Below, piece by piece: positions 1 to 13,209 of a stretch of 64,000 nt of DNA; within the stretch, counting starts at the first letter, position 1; each line of letters begins with the position of its first letter. A program made the translations under genes and the position numbers. The stretch spans positions 6,910,915 through 6,974,914 of the forward strand of contig NC_084771.1 of the NCBI RefSeq assembly GCF_028858725.1, given 5' to 3'. Source of the DNA: Colius striatus. Taxonomy: Eukaryota; Chordata; Aves; Coliiformes; Coliidae. Under the pieces are notes generated by a model. It ran no database searches and was not told where the DNA came from. It was given only the letters and a program-made list of their open reading frames with translations.

Positions 1-2494
1 TGTTGATGCCATTCCTAATTGTTTTCAGCTTCATACTATGTCAACTCATGTGACTTTTGGGGTTTTTTTCCCTGTATTTACTTCTGTATTTATTGATCAT
101 ATCCATCAGGCTTCACTTTAATATCATTACAACCCTGATTGCGAGCAGTTATGTTTTCCTGGTGGTTCATTGTATTATCCTTTGCACATATTGGAAGGAA
201 ATACCAATTCACTTCTAGCTTTAGAACACGTTGTGCTTTTGTTTTCAGTCAAATTAGTGTTTTCTCCCTTTTAACGTTATCTTTTCCAAGTCTCAAGATG
301 AAATCGCTCAAGTCAGTTGTCCGGGCTTCTTTACACCCTCTAAGGAATTTCAGTAAGCTCTCCTGCAATACCTTGGGCTGCTGCAGGTGGGGGTTGTTTT
401 CTTTCAGAAATGAAAATCTTTTCTGGCTTGACTATATGAAGGATTCTCAGAGCACAGCTTTGACTACTTGTGAAAACATATTGTCAGGTAGGAAGAGATG
501 ACTGGAAACCAGCCTAAGGCCCAGTACCTTGAGAACTGCTGTCATGTGGAATAATTGTGACACTTCCATCCATGTGTTTCAGAGTCATTGAGTAAATATT
601 ACCCCTGATTTACAGTTAGACTAAGAAACTTGACCAAGGATTGCTGTGAAGAAACTGGACTAAAAGTTTTAACTCTGGTAAGTGCTTGGAAAATAATTGC
701 AGAGTATGCTGGGATCTTGCAGTTCCTTGCCATTTTGATTTGTGATCCATGTGAAGACATGCCCAATACTTAGTGAGCAGCACCAAAAGAAATCATGCCT
801 TGATCTTTGAGGTCTTTGCCAGAAAAAAAAAACCCAAAAGAATCCTCTTCAGTGCTTGACAGCTGTCTGCCAAATGGATAATGTTCTCTCCATTCTTCAC
901 GGATACCCTAGAACAGTCTCAAGCTGATGATGTGGCAATGTGTAAGGTCTGAAGTTTACTTGGGCAGTTGGAGTTCTCTGCAGGTTTCAGTGGGTACCTA
1001 GAGAGTGGATATCTAGATCCTCTTCAAGGGAGCAGTTTGTCATCAGTATTTCTCCAGACAGATCACAGTTATTTTCTGATTGGTGCTTACAATCTAGAGA
1101 ATAAGTATAGCTTAATATTGTGTAACAGGGTTCATTAACTTCAAAGCACAAGTTGGATGAAGCAATGCTGCACAGAATAACTCTTTCTTAATACTCAAAA
1201 GCTCTATCTATCAACATCATATGACTGAGCCCCATCCATGGAAAGCAGTACAACTGACACGCTCAGTCCAAGAGAACTCACCATTGCAGTGAATTAGCCA
1301 GGAATCTGTCATTCCAGAGGTTCAAGGAGAAGATTAATTATTGAGCCCTGCACACTTCCCTGAAGAAGAGAAACATTGTCACGTGGCCAGCTGAGGCCTG
1401 AGAACTGCTGGGGTAATGGAGTGTCTGTAGGCATGCACAGAGCTTCGATACCCACTACTAATCATGGTATTCTACTTTCAGAATTGTGAGTTTGAGAATC
1501 TGTCACGAGCACAAATGTAAAGTACAAAATGGCAAATAGGAAGAATGTGTCAATGCGTGTTATTTACCAGTAAAAGTCCCCAAACAATGGTGAGAGCTCA
1601 TTATCTTTCATTATCTTTTGGGTCATATGCTCAGAGCAAGGCTTGCTGGGCTTCTTTACATTTCTGCAGAAGAGATTTCATTATTTCTCCTTCAGTCTAA
1701 TTTTTGACAACTGTAACAAAAGCCATGAAGCAAGTTGTACATTGTGCCACTCACCTGACTTCCTGAAAGGCATGACTTTCAAACAGAGATACTGAAATGC
1801 CTCCAAACTCAAACAAAAAATCTAAACACACATTTATAGGAAAGGACTTTTTTTGGAAATGCATTCTTGTAGTGCCTGTGCCTGGGGGTCTGAGCAGACC
1901 AGAATGGTCCAGGAACCAGGCAGGTGACATTTCACTATCACTTTGCCCATGAACATCTATCCTGACTTGCTCTACCAGTCTGAATCTAGTCACAGACTCA
2001 TAGAAATCCTCCCTTTATACCTGAAGAATATTTGAGCTTCCATATTCTAAAATACACTTAATAATAATAGTTTGTGATACTAATACTAGGTAGCTGGGTA
2101 TACAAAGTTGTCAAGAGCTCTCCCATCTGTTTGCTTCCTAAGTCAGTGTGTAATGGACCCATGTCCCTGAAATTGTTCTAACACTGCCCTACTTACCTTC
2201 ATGGAGATGGAAAGTCTGGAGTGTGTTTTGGATCTGTTGGTATAAATGCAGATGACATCATCTCATGCACAAGTTCATTAATGATTCAGATAGCTAGAAG
2301 CCAAGTAATTTGAACTTTTCTACTAGCTTCCATCCAAAAACCACAACATAATTCAAACAAAAAGTCCTGTAAGTAAAGACTCTCCAACACTACCAGAGCA
2401 AATGACTAAGTAATGGCTACTTGCAGATTAGAGAACAGCACATCAAAGCAATGGCATGCAGCAGTTTTTGTTTTTCACAAGTGAAGGCATACCA
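1..2494. other. Intergenic, upstream of AR: no gene seen
   Basis: AT-rich unique-looking sequence with stops in every frame. No coding exon, repeat family or RNA gene could be recognised. Confidence 0.6.
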
Positions 2495-2685
2495 AAGAAT
2501 CACAGAATGGTTGAGGTTTGAAGGGAACCCCTGGAGATTATCTAGGCCAAACCCCTGGCTGAAAACAGGATCAGCTAGAGCAGGATGCCCAGGACTATGT
2601 CCAGTCAGGTGTTGAGTATCTCCAAGAATGGAGACTCCACAGCTTCCCAGGGCAACTTGTTCCAGTGTTTAATATCCTTACAGTA
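2495..2685 (-). mobile_element. CR1 LINE 3' fragment
   Basis: The + strand begins with AATCACAGAATGGTTGAGG and continues with the diverged complement of the CR1 3' region, including CAGCTAGAGCAGG and TGGAGACTCCACAGC. The element is therefore inserted in minus orientation, with its 3' tail at the left. It is old: many substitutions are visible and no frame is open for long. It is 5'-truncated, as most CR1 copies are. Confidence 0.85.
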
Positions 2686-2877
2686 AAAAACAATAAAAAT
2701 TAAAATAATCTAGGTTTAAAGGTGTTTTAGTTTGTGTCACAAATCTGTATCAGATACAAGCACATGCCTTCATGTTCACTTGTGGAAGATAGGATGGAGA
2801 CAAGTAAACAGCACATTTCCCTGACTCCTTGTCTTTTGGGCCCGGCATCAAACATCTTGTGTTTCTTATTTAACTGT

Positions 2878-3362
2878 CATAGAATCATAGAATGGTTTGA
2901 GTTGGAAGCAACATTAATGATCATCAAGTTCCAATTTCAGTTCCATGGGCAGGGTCACCTTCCACTAGACCAGGTTGCTCCAAGCTCCATCCAACCTGCC
3001 TTTGAACGCTTTCAGGGATGGGGCAGCCACAGCCTCTCTGGGCAACCTGTACCAGGGGCTCACCACCCTCACAGTGAAGAACTTCTTCCTAATATCTAAT
3101 CTAAATCTCCACTCTTTCAATTTGAAGCTGTCACCCCTTGTCCTTTCACTAGATGCCCTTGTAAAATGTCCCTCTCCAGCTTTCTTGTAGACTCCCTTTA
3201 TGTACTGGAAGAGTGTTATAAGGTGTCCCTGGAGCTTTCTCTGCTCCAGGCTGAACAATCACAACTCTTTCAACCTGTCTTCATAGGAGAGAGTCTCCAC
3301 ATCTTTGATCATCTTCATGACTTCCTCTGGACTCACTCTAACAGGTCCATGTCCTCATTGCT
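2878..3362 (-). mobile_element. CR1 LINE 3' fragment with reverse-transcriptase C-terminal remnant
   Basis: CATAGAATCATAGAATGGTTT at the left edge is the complement of the CR1 3' tail, so the element runs in minus orientation. On the minus strand, 3,258-2,965 reads as a remnant of the CR1 ORF2 carboxyl end, with recognisable pieces RTRGDSFKL, FRLDIRKKFFT and YRLPREAV. Only the last part of ORF2 is present, so the copy is dead. It lies about 190 bases from another minus-strand CR1 fragment. Confidence 0.93.
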
Positions 3363-6300
3363 ACCAATATTAGAGACAAGCTATTAGCAGACATTTCATA
3401 ATACATCTTCTGAGGCAGAATGCAAGCTGAGAAATAACCAAAGTTCTCAAGTCTCTGAAATTAAGACATACAGAGGCTATATGTTGGACAATTAAAAAAG
3501 AAACAAGGGAGAGACAAATACAAAAAGAGGCATGGGCTTGCCACAGTGCTGAGACCATTTCAACAGCATTATTTATTACTAGCGTTTTGGAAGGAAGGAC
3601 AAAAGCCTGAGCCAGAGGATGATTAAAGAGTGAGCTGGGGAATTTAGACTCCTTCAGAATAAATCTGACTAACGGACAGCATTTATTATGTCTGTTTAAA
3701 GGCAAAGTAATAAGGACAAAGGGAAAAACTATGCTAACAATTAACTATGAGTTCTGGTTTCTGTTTGTGACTGTGCCACCCAGCTACATCCACCTAAGAT
3801 TTCTATACTTGCCTGCCAGAACAAGTGCTTTCCAAGACCACGATTTCTGCTCAAGGCAGGGGGTAGATATACCCATTAGCCATCGTCCACAGCTGTAGAC
3901 AATCAATATGCAGCAGACTTGCAAACACAGATAGTTTTTCCCAAGAAAACTTACTCCAAGCTGAATTCCTTACTCTGCTGTGTTCTGCCAGCATCAAGTC
4001 TCCCAAATGCTCACCTCAACTGCCCCTCTGTCTACCTGGAAATTCAGCTGGCTGTTTATAAGCCACTGTTGTGCATTTAACCTGTTTTTCCTTGTGAACT
4101 GCAAGCCCAGACTGGGCTTAGCAGATACAGACTGGTTCCTTCTAGTCACAGTAGCCCCAGTAGCCACCATGCCTCACCATTTATAATGAGCATTCCGAAC
4201 TGGGCATGTCCAGGTCAGAATGTAGTGTGGAGAGTCTCGAACATTGCTCTCCTGAAAGGCAAGGGACACAAACTAGAGGTGTGATGCTGCTCAAGATGCG
4301 TCCTTGCTATGTGGAGTACAAGCACTTGTCAATATCAAAGTAACAACCTCAACCTACTTCAATTTCCCCACTAGCTTTTTCACTAAGAGGAAAAGCTTCA
4401 TGTTACGATATGTGGCCTATGGCAATAAAGCAAGCTTCCAGGTAAATATTTTTGTCATGAGATTAATGATCAGTACTGGATATACTCTGCCATTCAGAGA
4501 GATACCATGCCTGGGGGCTTGCAAAGCTACCTTAATCTGATTGCTTTTGGACAAATGCTGTCATTCACCACAGAAGTTAGTATTTTTGGTCTTAAAAACC
4601 AAAAATAAATGACATTGAGGTGCAAACTCCTCTCCAGAGCAGTCATAGCTCACTAGGTAACACACAGTAATTAACAAGGTTTCTGTAACATGCTGCTTAC
4701 CTGACAGAAGTTTTCAAGATCAAACCACTTGCATCTGGCTCCAGCCATTCTGTCAGATGAAGAGGAACATCACTCGTGTCTCTGTAACGCTACACGGCTT
4801 CTTCCAGGCCCCAGTGCTGGTTAAGCTCTTGAACGAAAAACTTCAGTTCACAACGTTTTAACATCTGTGTGTAATTACCGAGCCGTGTCAGCGTTCATCA
4901 GATAATGAAGCTAACTTCAGAACAGCCTAAAGGTTGTGTTTTGTTAGAGAGCGGTCAGAGCAACCAACTCTGCAACAGAACTTCTTCAGAGTTCAAGTCA
5001 AGTGCCTACTTGGTACTTAACCCTGGTGCAGATCTGCGCGTTACACTGCGTTCAGAGGTATCCAGAACTCAGGTTTCCATTTGAGTTTCTCTCAAGCTGT
5101 TTGTCTGCAAAAAATGTCATACACAATCCTCTCCATGTGATTTATTGTACATGCTTAAGCAGAAACAAGTATTTCCCTGTTTGAATTACTGGAGTTGTTT
5201 TCCCAGTTCAGACTTTCATCCACTTTTTGACTGTGACCAGATGTTTTCTTTCTTCTCCCTGTTTTCCTCTGACTTGCACTATTACCTATTCAGTTTATGG
5301 TGATGTTGGTCAGGAGCTTCAGGAGCTATACATGGCTCCCAACCTCTAAGTACTCGGATGAATTGCTCCTCTTTCCAAGATGATACCTGTTGCCAGTGTT
5401 TCAAAATACCAACCAAACTGTAAAGTTTTACTTACCTTGTTGAATTTAGTAGTCATCTTGTAATGACTGCAACCCAGATAAATTACATTATGTGCTTATT
5501 TATTTGCTGGTACTCATCCCTGAGCTTGGGCTGGGTATTTTGCTGTTCCTTTCAGAAGTTTAACTGGGAATCCAATACCAAATTAGAAACTGGATTCCAT
5601 TTACATTGTTTCCCTGAAGACAGCAGTATTTCTCATCTAAGAACAACAGCCACAAAACCCCTCTGACCAAAGGAAGAAAATGCTTCTGTCTCCCTCTGTA
5701 ATTGCATATACCACACAGTGCCCACGGGATCATATTTGGAATCATGATAGGACACCATGAAGTATGTGACCTTGCTACCTTGCTTTTCTGGTCAGCATTT
5801 TAATACCAGTGCTGGGTCAGATATCTAAGGGTGGAAAACCCTTGAGAGTTCTGTCTTCAGAGCATCTCTGTAATACAAAAAAATGATGACATGCTGGGGG
5901 AGGGAAGAGAGAGGCTGTTTGATCTGCAGTGCATTGTCAATTGTGTTGTTGCTATTGTCAGCTTGTCACATGTGGGCTCTGTGAGAAGTCAAGAGCATGT
6001 CACCAACACTAAGGTCAACAAAGCTGTTGTACAGCAAACTGTTTTAGAAATGCTGTAAAGTTGAGAGAGTGTTGCAATATATGTTACACCCTCTGCAAAG
6101 GAACATACCCTTAACGAGTTATTCAAGTCATTTCATAATCAAAAAGACAGCAGAGGAAGAAGGAAAAAAAAATGGAGACACTTCTTTGTGTAGCATATGT
6201 GACCCATTGCTGCCTGGTCTAGTGGGAGAAGAGACAATGGCTGGAAGTCACTCCAAAGGCAGGGAGGCTTAAATAAGAAAAAGGGCATCATTCTAACAAC

Positions 6301-9300
6301 AAAGGGATTAAACCCTGGAACAGACAACTTCAACAAAACCCCAAATTTTCGTTCTTGATGCCACATTCTCACTAGGTTTTTTTCTGGAGGACGGTTGAGC
6401 TTACTAAGATACGGCCTTTCAGCAAACATGAGTTGCCGAACTCAGCAGAATGGGATATACAGAATATCCCTTCTGATCTTGAAGATTAGGAATGAATGGT
6501 TTATCATTATGAGAACAGAACAGTCTGAGTTCTGGATATTTTACATCGCTGTTTCTGTCCGAATTTTTTAACAGGAGTTCCACAACAAATTAATGAAAAA
6601 AAAGTAAGGAGGATTCTTAAAACACATCTCAACCTGAGACCTTGTTTTTTAGGAAGTTATGGAGAGCCTTCTTATGCCTTCACCCAGAGGAAAAACAAGC
6701 ACTTTCCTGTTTCTTTGAGGCGGACAACCAAATTTGCAGCAGCCTAGGCATAGATGAAGCAGCATGCAAGTCTGTGGAACAGGCTGGAGGCTGTTCAGAT
6801 GTTTGATAAGCATTACCAAACAAAGGGTGGCAATTCTTAAAGAGCTTTGCCTGCCTGCAGGGGCTGCTGGGGCCTGCGTGAGATCCTTGTCCCTTGTTGC
6901 CCCACTTACACTGTTCTTCCCTTTATGTAGGCAGGAGAAACGATGTTTCTGGAGATGAAAGAGCATCCAGATACCATTCTGATAAACTTTTGTGTCTACT
7001 TCTGTTGCTGTCAGCCCTTGTGGTGTGCAAAAGTAGTTGCTCAGCTATTAACTTGTTTATTTCCTGTTTCTGCTGAGGGTATCTCCTGACAATCCTGTTT
7101 TCAGAAGGAACTATCATCAGTTTCACAGAAATAACTTACAGTTGACTTGAGCCATAGTAATATTGGATCTAAGGACTACATTGATCTAGGGACAGCATTA
7201 AACAAAAAAGACATTTTTGCATGAGGGTTCTGCTTTCCAAGGTACTGACTCAGAGAAGGAAATGAATCTGGATCTGTGTGTAGCCACAGGGCTGGATCCA
7301 GAAGAAGCCTTGTGTTTCAAACTATCTTACTTTATTATCCTGTGCAGAATTCTCATTGTGACTGAAAGAAGCCACCATACTAAGCTATACCTGTGGCAAA
7401 TCTCTGTCTGAAACAAGGTGCTCACCTTCTACACTTTGAGTTTCATGAAGCTGAAATCCAGTTTCTTTTGAATTCATGAAGGCATGCACAATTCTGAAGG
7501 GAAATTCATTTCCTATAAGAAAATGAACATAAATAGTCTGCTGTATGTAGCAGCATTACATATGTGCAGCGTTATGTATGCAGTATGTATATAGATACTT
7601 GTGTTCCCTTCCTTCAGTTTACATCAGCTCTTTAGAACTGAAGTAGGTATTTGAGAAGGGTGTAAAGACCACTGTGTGAACCCCCCTGCTCTGGAGAGGA
7701 GCCTGGCTAGGAATAAACATCGTTGGAGTGTCTCCTTCAGACAGGGAAACAAGGCTCTTCCCCATGGCAGTGCCACACTTCTCACTACTGGGCTGCATTT
7801 TCTCTCTTGTTTGTTTCAACAAGAACGTCTTGCTTGGTGTTCCTGCTGCACGGCCTTGCTGTGACCGCACGCTGCCTTGACAGGAATCACTAGCTGGAAC
7901 AATGTGCTTTGCCAAGGTTGTCTTTATTTAGACAAGGTTTCTGCTTTCTGAATTCTCTTGTAGGAATGGAGGGACCATAAATTAACTGTGCTGCACCTCA
8001 AATTGCAGAGGCTCTGTGTGTGCTCAGGGCAAAGGGCCTTTGACACTCCTGGCTTGTTTAGTTTCTTCTTTCACTTTTTTTATAGAAAAACAGGAACTTC
8101 TGAATAATTTAGCAGTGTAACGGACAATAAGGATTTTTTTTTTTTGCTTTGAATATAAGTCTGAATTGTGGACAATCATTCTTGCTACTAAGAGAGGTGG
8201 TCAGGACAGTAGTCTGAGCCCAGACTTCCTCCAGACGCTCCTTTCTGGAGGAGAGGCAAATCAGCTGTGGCATGATTCTCCCTCCCTTCACTGTATACCA
8301 GAACATGGCAGCCTGCCATACAAAGAGTGGATATGTTAAGCACACAGGCTGTAACTGTTAGTGTCCCAAGACAATCTAGAGTGTAGTACAGATCAGCCTC
8401 TTTGAGGCACTGTACCTGTGGATAGCATTTATGCTGAAGAGTTTGCCTGCAGAGACAAGAAAGTTTACAAAGTGGAGATAAAAAGAGCAACAGAAAATAG
8501 ATTTTCCCAGGCCAGTGACAAAGCCAGGATAAGAGTTTTGGTTACTGTTAATCTAACAGCCTTTCCAGAATATATACATTTAGAATGTATTGTTACAGCT
8601 ATAGCTCAAATGGGCTTACTAGATTGACTTGGGTTTAACATAATCCAATTCTGTACATATTGGTAGCATTTTCTGGTTAGGTGTCAATCCTAAACTAAAG
8701 AGCTGAGACATGAGACAAAATATGTATGAAAGAACTTAATTTTTTTAAACTGGGAACAGAATTCTGAGTTGTGAGCCTGATCCTCAGTGTGGGCTGTGAA
8801 TGCTGATGGATCTGTGCAGAACCAACAGGGGAGGGCCTGAGCACAGCTGTGGGTTTCGTGTCCCCACACAGAGGATTTGGGATGAATATTAAATCAGTTC
8901 AGAAAGGTCTAGAGAAATATGCATGACAAAAGGTGACGGTTAGTTTGAAAGAGGTTAACATTTATTTGGAATAAATACATGTTTAATGAAAAATATTTCA
9001 TGGGGCTTTCAGCCAGGTACCTTCAGGCATCTTTCCTCATTTCTCTCCTGTGAAACAGCCCACTATTGCTCACTCAGTCTTCTCTTTCACGCTGGGAAAC
9101 GGAGGCCTCAGACAAAACAGATGATGTTTGGTGAGATAAGGATTTAAACTGGCCAGACAATGTTGCTGATAATGCTGCCTATTTAGGGTTTTCATATGCT
9201 GAAGAGAGATATTTTGCAGCAGACAAGTAATTCCTGCCTCTGGAGCAGAATCTGAATAATGGGACAGAATTGCTCTCTTACTGATTTCAGCCTCCTGGTG

Positions 9301-12300
9301 AAGTCTGCAGGCATTTGCCTGTTGGTGGAACATGTAAATGCACCTTGCAGATATAACCTTCCTGCTGTGCTTATGTGTTTATGTGACATAAATTCATACC
9401 AGGCAAGCCATAAACACCAGTGTATAGTCATCGTGGAGTGACAATGTTACAGTCACAATAAATCATAAAGCTGGGATTCCCTTAAGGATGTAATTTTCTC
9501 AGCTGCATACAAAATTCAAGGTACAAACGTTATCTTTACCCTTAGCTTTGCTGTAACTAAATGTCTGCACTGATTGTGTACATTTTGCTTTTGCATACTC
9601 CAGCGTGGAGGTTTATGACACACTGGGTCAAATATTCCCTAAGGGCTAACTAGACTTAGGGACATGACTCAGTGTCTCCTTCACTCTTATTCCACCCTAG
9701 AACTAGTCCCACTGAGTGTAACTGCCCGTGACCTTGCTTACAAACATGAAATGCTTGAATTTATAAACAATCAAACCACTCTGGTACTTGAATTCTGTAA
9801 CGTAGATGCCACTGGAACATCTGTTGAAAAGCTGAAGTTTGCATTTGATGCCCTGATTTATGTGACCCTGAGGGATCATCTACATCTTATCAGATCAGCA
9901 GAGTGATTCATTCCCCCAGACTCAGGAGCAGTGGTGGCCGCTCTCCTCTAATGTGTGTGATATGGTTGAGCTTCCTAATGAGTTTGAAAGAGCTGGTGCT
10001 CTCTAAGTGAAGCACATTAAGGCAAGGACAGGAACTCTAACTGAAACTTTCCTTTCCTATGTTTAGCAAATGTGTAATACATTTCTCTTACGTGGCTTCT
10101 TCAGTATCTAAAGGGGACTGAGGTCACATTACAACTTTTCACCTCCAACGAGTTTTTAGCAGGTTCCCCAGCTGTTACAAATAGACTTTTCACTAAACTG
10201 TTAGGATTGAACTTCATGGTCCCCCTGGGAATAGTCCTTCTCTATGAAAAAAAATAGTGGAGGCAGTGAAAAAATCTCCACACTTGCACGTCTAAGGACA
10301 TACACAGATGGACAGCATGACAGCAGTAACTTAATTTCCTTAGGAAAACAGACTGAAAAAGAGAAGGAAAAGGAAATACCATTTGAGCTTCCCAAGTCAG
10401 TGATTTATGAAACTAACAAACATGTATTTAATTTGTTTTGTACTCCACTACAAAACCAGAATGAAATCTATGTAGGAGTTTAGATTGAAACAGACTGAAA
10501 GCAAATGGCAAAAAACTACCCAGAAGGAGCCTTGGCTGTTTTGTAATATTCCCCAGGAGAGCAGGTTCCCCACCCAGCTGTGCTGTGCCCGGGCTCAGAT
10601 GTGAGGGCTCACATAAACAAGAGAGTTTCCAAACTACTATCTCTGCTCTGCTCCTTTTCTCTGTGAGAAAAGTTGGAGTTGGGGCCAGCTGCCCTGATGC
10701 TATGCTGACAGAATGAAAACCTGAAGCAGAAAACAGGCAAGAAGCTGGCCTGCTAGGAAGCGGGAGAAGAGAGCTAACGAGATGCAGCTGATACATTTCT
10801 CAGACTCTAAATATGAAGTACACGTCATGGCTGTATCCCCCTGCTGCAATTTTCATGTGCTATTTATTCTCCTCAGCAGACATTTCAGCTGACAGGACAC
10901 ACATTTCCTGACACTGGTGTGTTTTGCTTTAGCTCTTTGTCTTTTAGCCTACAGACAATTTCAAACCAAAGGTGCGCGGACACTCTACATTTGTGCTACA
11001 GCCTGCCCAGCCATACCTGGACTCTAGCAGGGACATCCTTACCCATCCTTTCCTCTCCTCACCTCCAGCAGTACCACAGCACAATGTTATGGGGTGAATG
11101 CTGTTGTCTCCATCCATACCCATGTGCATCAACTCTGCCAAACCTGGATCATGTGCCAGATAGTTGAACAGGTCAGAAATGCACTAGGCAGCTCTCCTTG
11201 CCCTGAGCCACTGGTGCAGAGAAGAACCTTATGAAGGGTCACTCCAAAACCTAACAGATATCTAGGGGTCATTCAGCCTGCTGCTGAGCAGAGGGTGCTA
11301 GGCTGTGTTGGAGCTGGTACCAGTTGGTGTTACCAGTGGTGCCTTTAGGTCTGACCTTGGCTGCAGAGACACCACAAACAGGGCAGCTCTGCTGCTGCAC
11401 ACCTCCTGCCACCATTTCACCCAGCCAGCCAGGCAGTGCCAGTGAACTCACACTTCCTATCAGCACTCCAGAATAACCTTTTATTTGCCACTGTATTTCT
11501 TCACAAGCAACCTGGCAGCTGTTCTTCCCTGAATGCTCCTTGACACCTAAGCTCTATAGCATGACTGGTGCTTGCCAGGAAGCCTTTCTGAAAAGTCTAT
11601 GTGTCATCAGTTAGTCTGAGACAGATGAGCCTGGCCCTGGTCCACCCAGCTGCCAGCCTCAGCATCAAACCTGCACCAGTCTGTGACAAAAGATTTTTCT
11701 TATTTTTGCTTCTTTTAGAGCTTATTTAAATCTTCTTGCTTTCCAGTGTAAATTGAACATCCAAACCTCTCTGGACAGCCAAATGCACAAGACACTCAGG
11801 GTTGCTGCATTTTTTTCCCCATGAAGAGCTCTTTCTGTTATTTGCAGTTTTGTACCACAGATTTTTACTTTCTGTGATATTTTCAAAGGAATTTGAATTT
11901 CAAACAAAGCTTAAGCTTGTGCCATGGAAGTAATAAATATTCTCATTAGAAAGTCTCGAAAGGCTTCTGGGATGATCAAGTACATAAAACAAAACCCCTT
12001 GCATCCAGAAATTAGTGCACACGCTGAACAGAGTGTGTGCAGGGGAAGGCACTGCAGGAACCATAGCTGCAGGCCCTGCCTCTTGCAGAAGCACTTACTG
12101 CATCACATTGGGTTGTCAGTTCTCTGTTGTAACAGCACAGCATTACAGCTAGTGACTGGTGTGTCCCTTGGTTCCAAAGGCAGATGTTTGGTGTTGATGT
12201 CGCAAAAATTTCCCGAACAAATTTGTTAGCAAAGTCCTGCAAATGCTGTGCAGATAGAGGCAGCAGGAAAAGCCTGCACAGCTGTGAGCCTCTGAGCACA

Positions 12301-13087
12301 GGAGAGAGGAACACCCAGTGTCCAGGCAGGGTGGTTTGAGAACATTCCTTGCTAATGAGAAGTGCCGCAAAACCCAGGAGTGGCACAGGCTTTGCAAACT
12401 CAAACTGCTTCAGCTGACTAAAAAGAAAGATGAAGGAAGAGGGAATCACAGGAGCACTCCCAGGGGTACCCTTTGTGTTTGGTGAAGGGCTCCTTTAGCC
12501 ATAGGCCAAGGCAAGAGCAGCAGTGTTTGGAGCTGGAAAGGAGCTGAAGCACATTGAACATGTAATGAGACTGGGCAGGGCCAGAGCTGCAGCCAGCCCA
12601 GCACATGCTGACAGAGACTGGAGCTGACCAAGGCACTGAGGGGAGGGCTGGGATGAGCCTAAGCCTGTCTGATGAGGACACAGAGCTGACACAGCCTTTA
12701 ATAAGAAATATTTTGCCTTGATGCTAGAAATACCTGGCAAAGATGTCCCATCCACCAATGACAGACCAAGAAGACCCTGATCTCAGTATAGTAAGCACTG
12801 GGGTCAGTGTGGAGCACCAGTATATGATGATTTGCTGAGACAAAAAGTCTCTGTAGAAAGTCCAGGCCTTGCAGAGGAACTTTCAAAATGCATAAAAGCT
12901 CAATATGCTGAAAATCCAACGTAGTAATTGCTAAGCACCCTCAGTTGTTACCCTCCCTTCATACAAACATGTTTCCTCTATTAAACTGGATTCTTGAGCA
13001 GGATTTCCATTGCATCTGTTCAGTTTTTTAAGCACAAAGAAATAGTTGTGAATTTTTTGTAAGTATCTGAATGGATTGTTATCTCTT
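3363..13087. other. Intergenic: no gene seen
   Basis: AT-rich single-copy-looking DNA. Longest open frames are near 120 codons and none has a recognisable domain or matching splice signals. A poly-T run lies at about 8,132-8,145. Otherwise nothing could be named. Confidence 0.6.
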
Positions 13088-13110
13088 ACACACACACACA
13101 CACACACACA
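13088..13110. repeat. (CA)n microsatellite
   Basis: A run of about 11-12 uninterrupted CA units. It is long enough to be polymorphic in length between individuals. Confidence 0.95.
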
Positions 13111-13183
13111 TACAGACCATTCCTGTATTCATACCAAAAAGAAACTAGAAGCCAGTCCAGAGAAAGGAGCTGGAATAATAACA

Positions 13184-13209
13184 GCTAATCTTCATGGCTA
13201 ATCTTCATG
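13184..13209. repeat. 13-bp tandem duplication
   Basis: GCTAATCTTCATG occurs twice in immediate succession without mismatches, which looks like a recent slippage duplication. Confidence 0.9.

Noticed and set aside
6510..6540. Possible androgen response element around AGAACAGTCTGAGTTCT
   Set aside because: The half sites are five bases apart, not three, so it does not fit the AR dimer.
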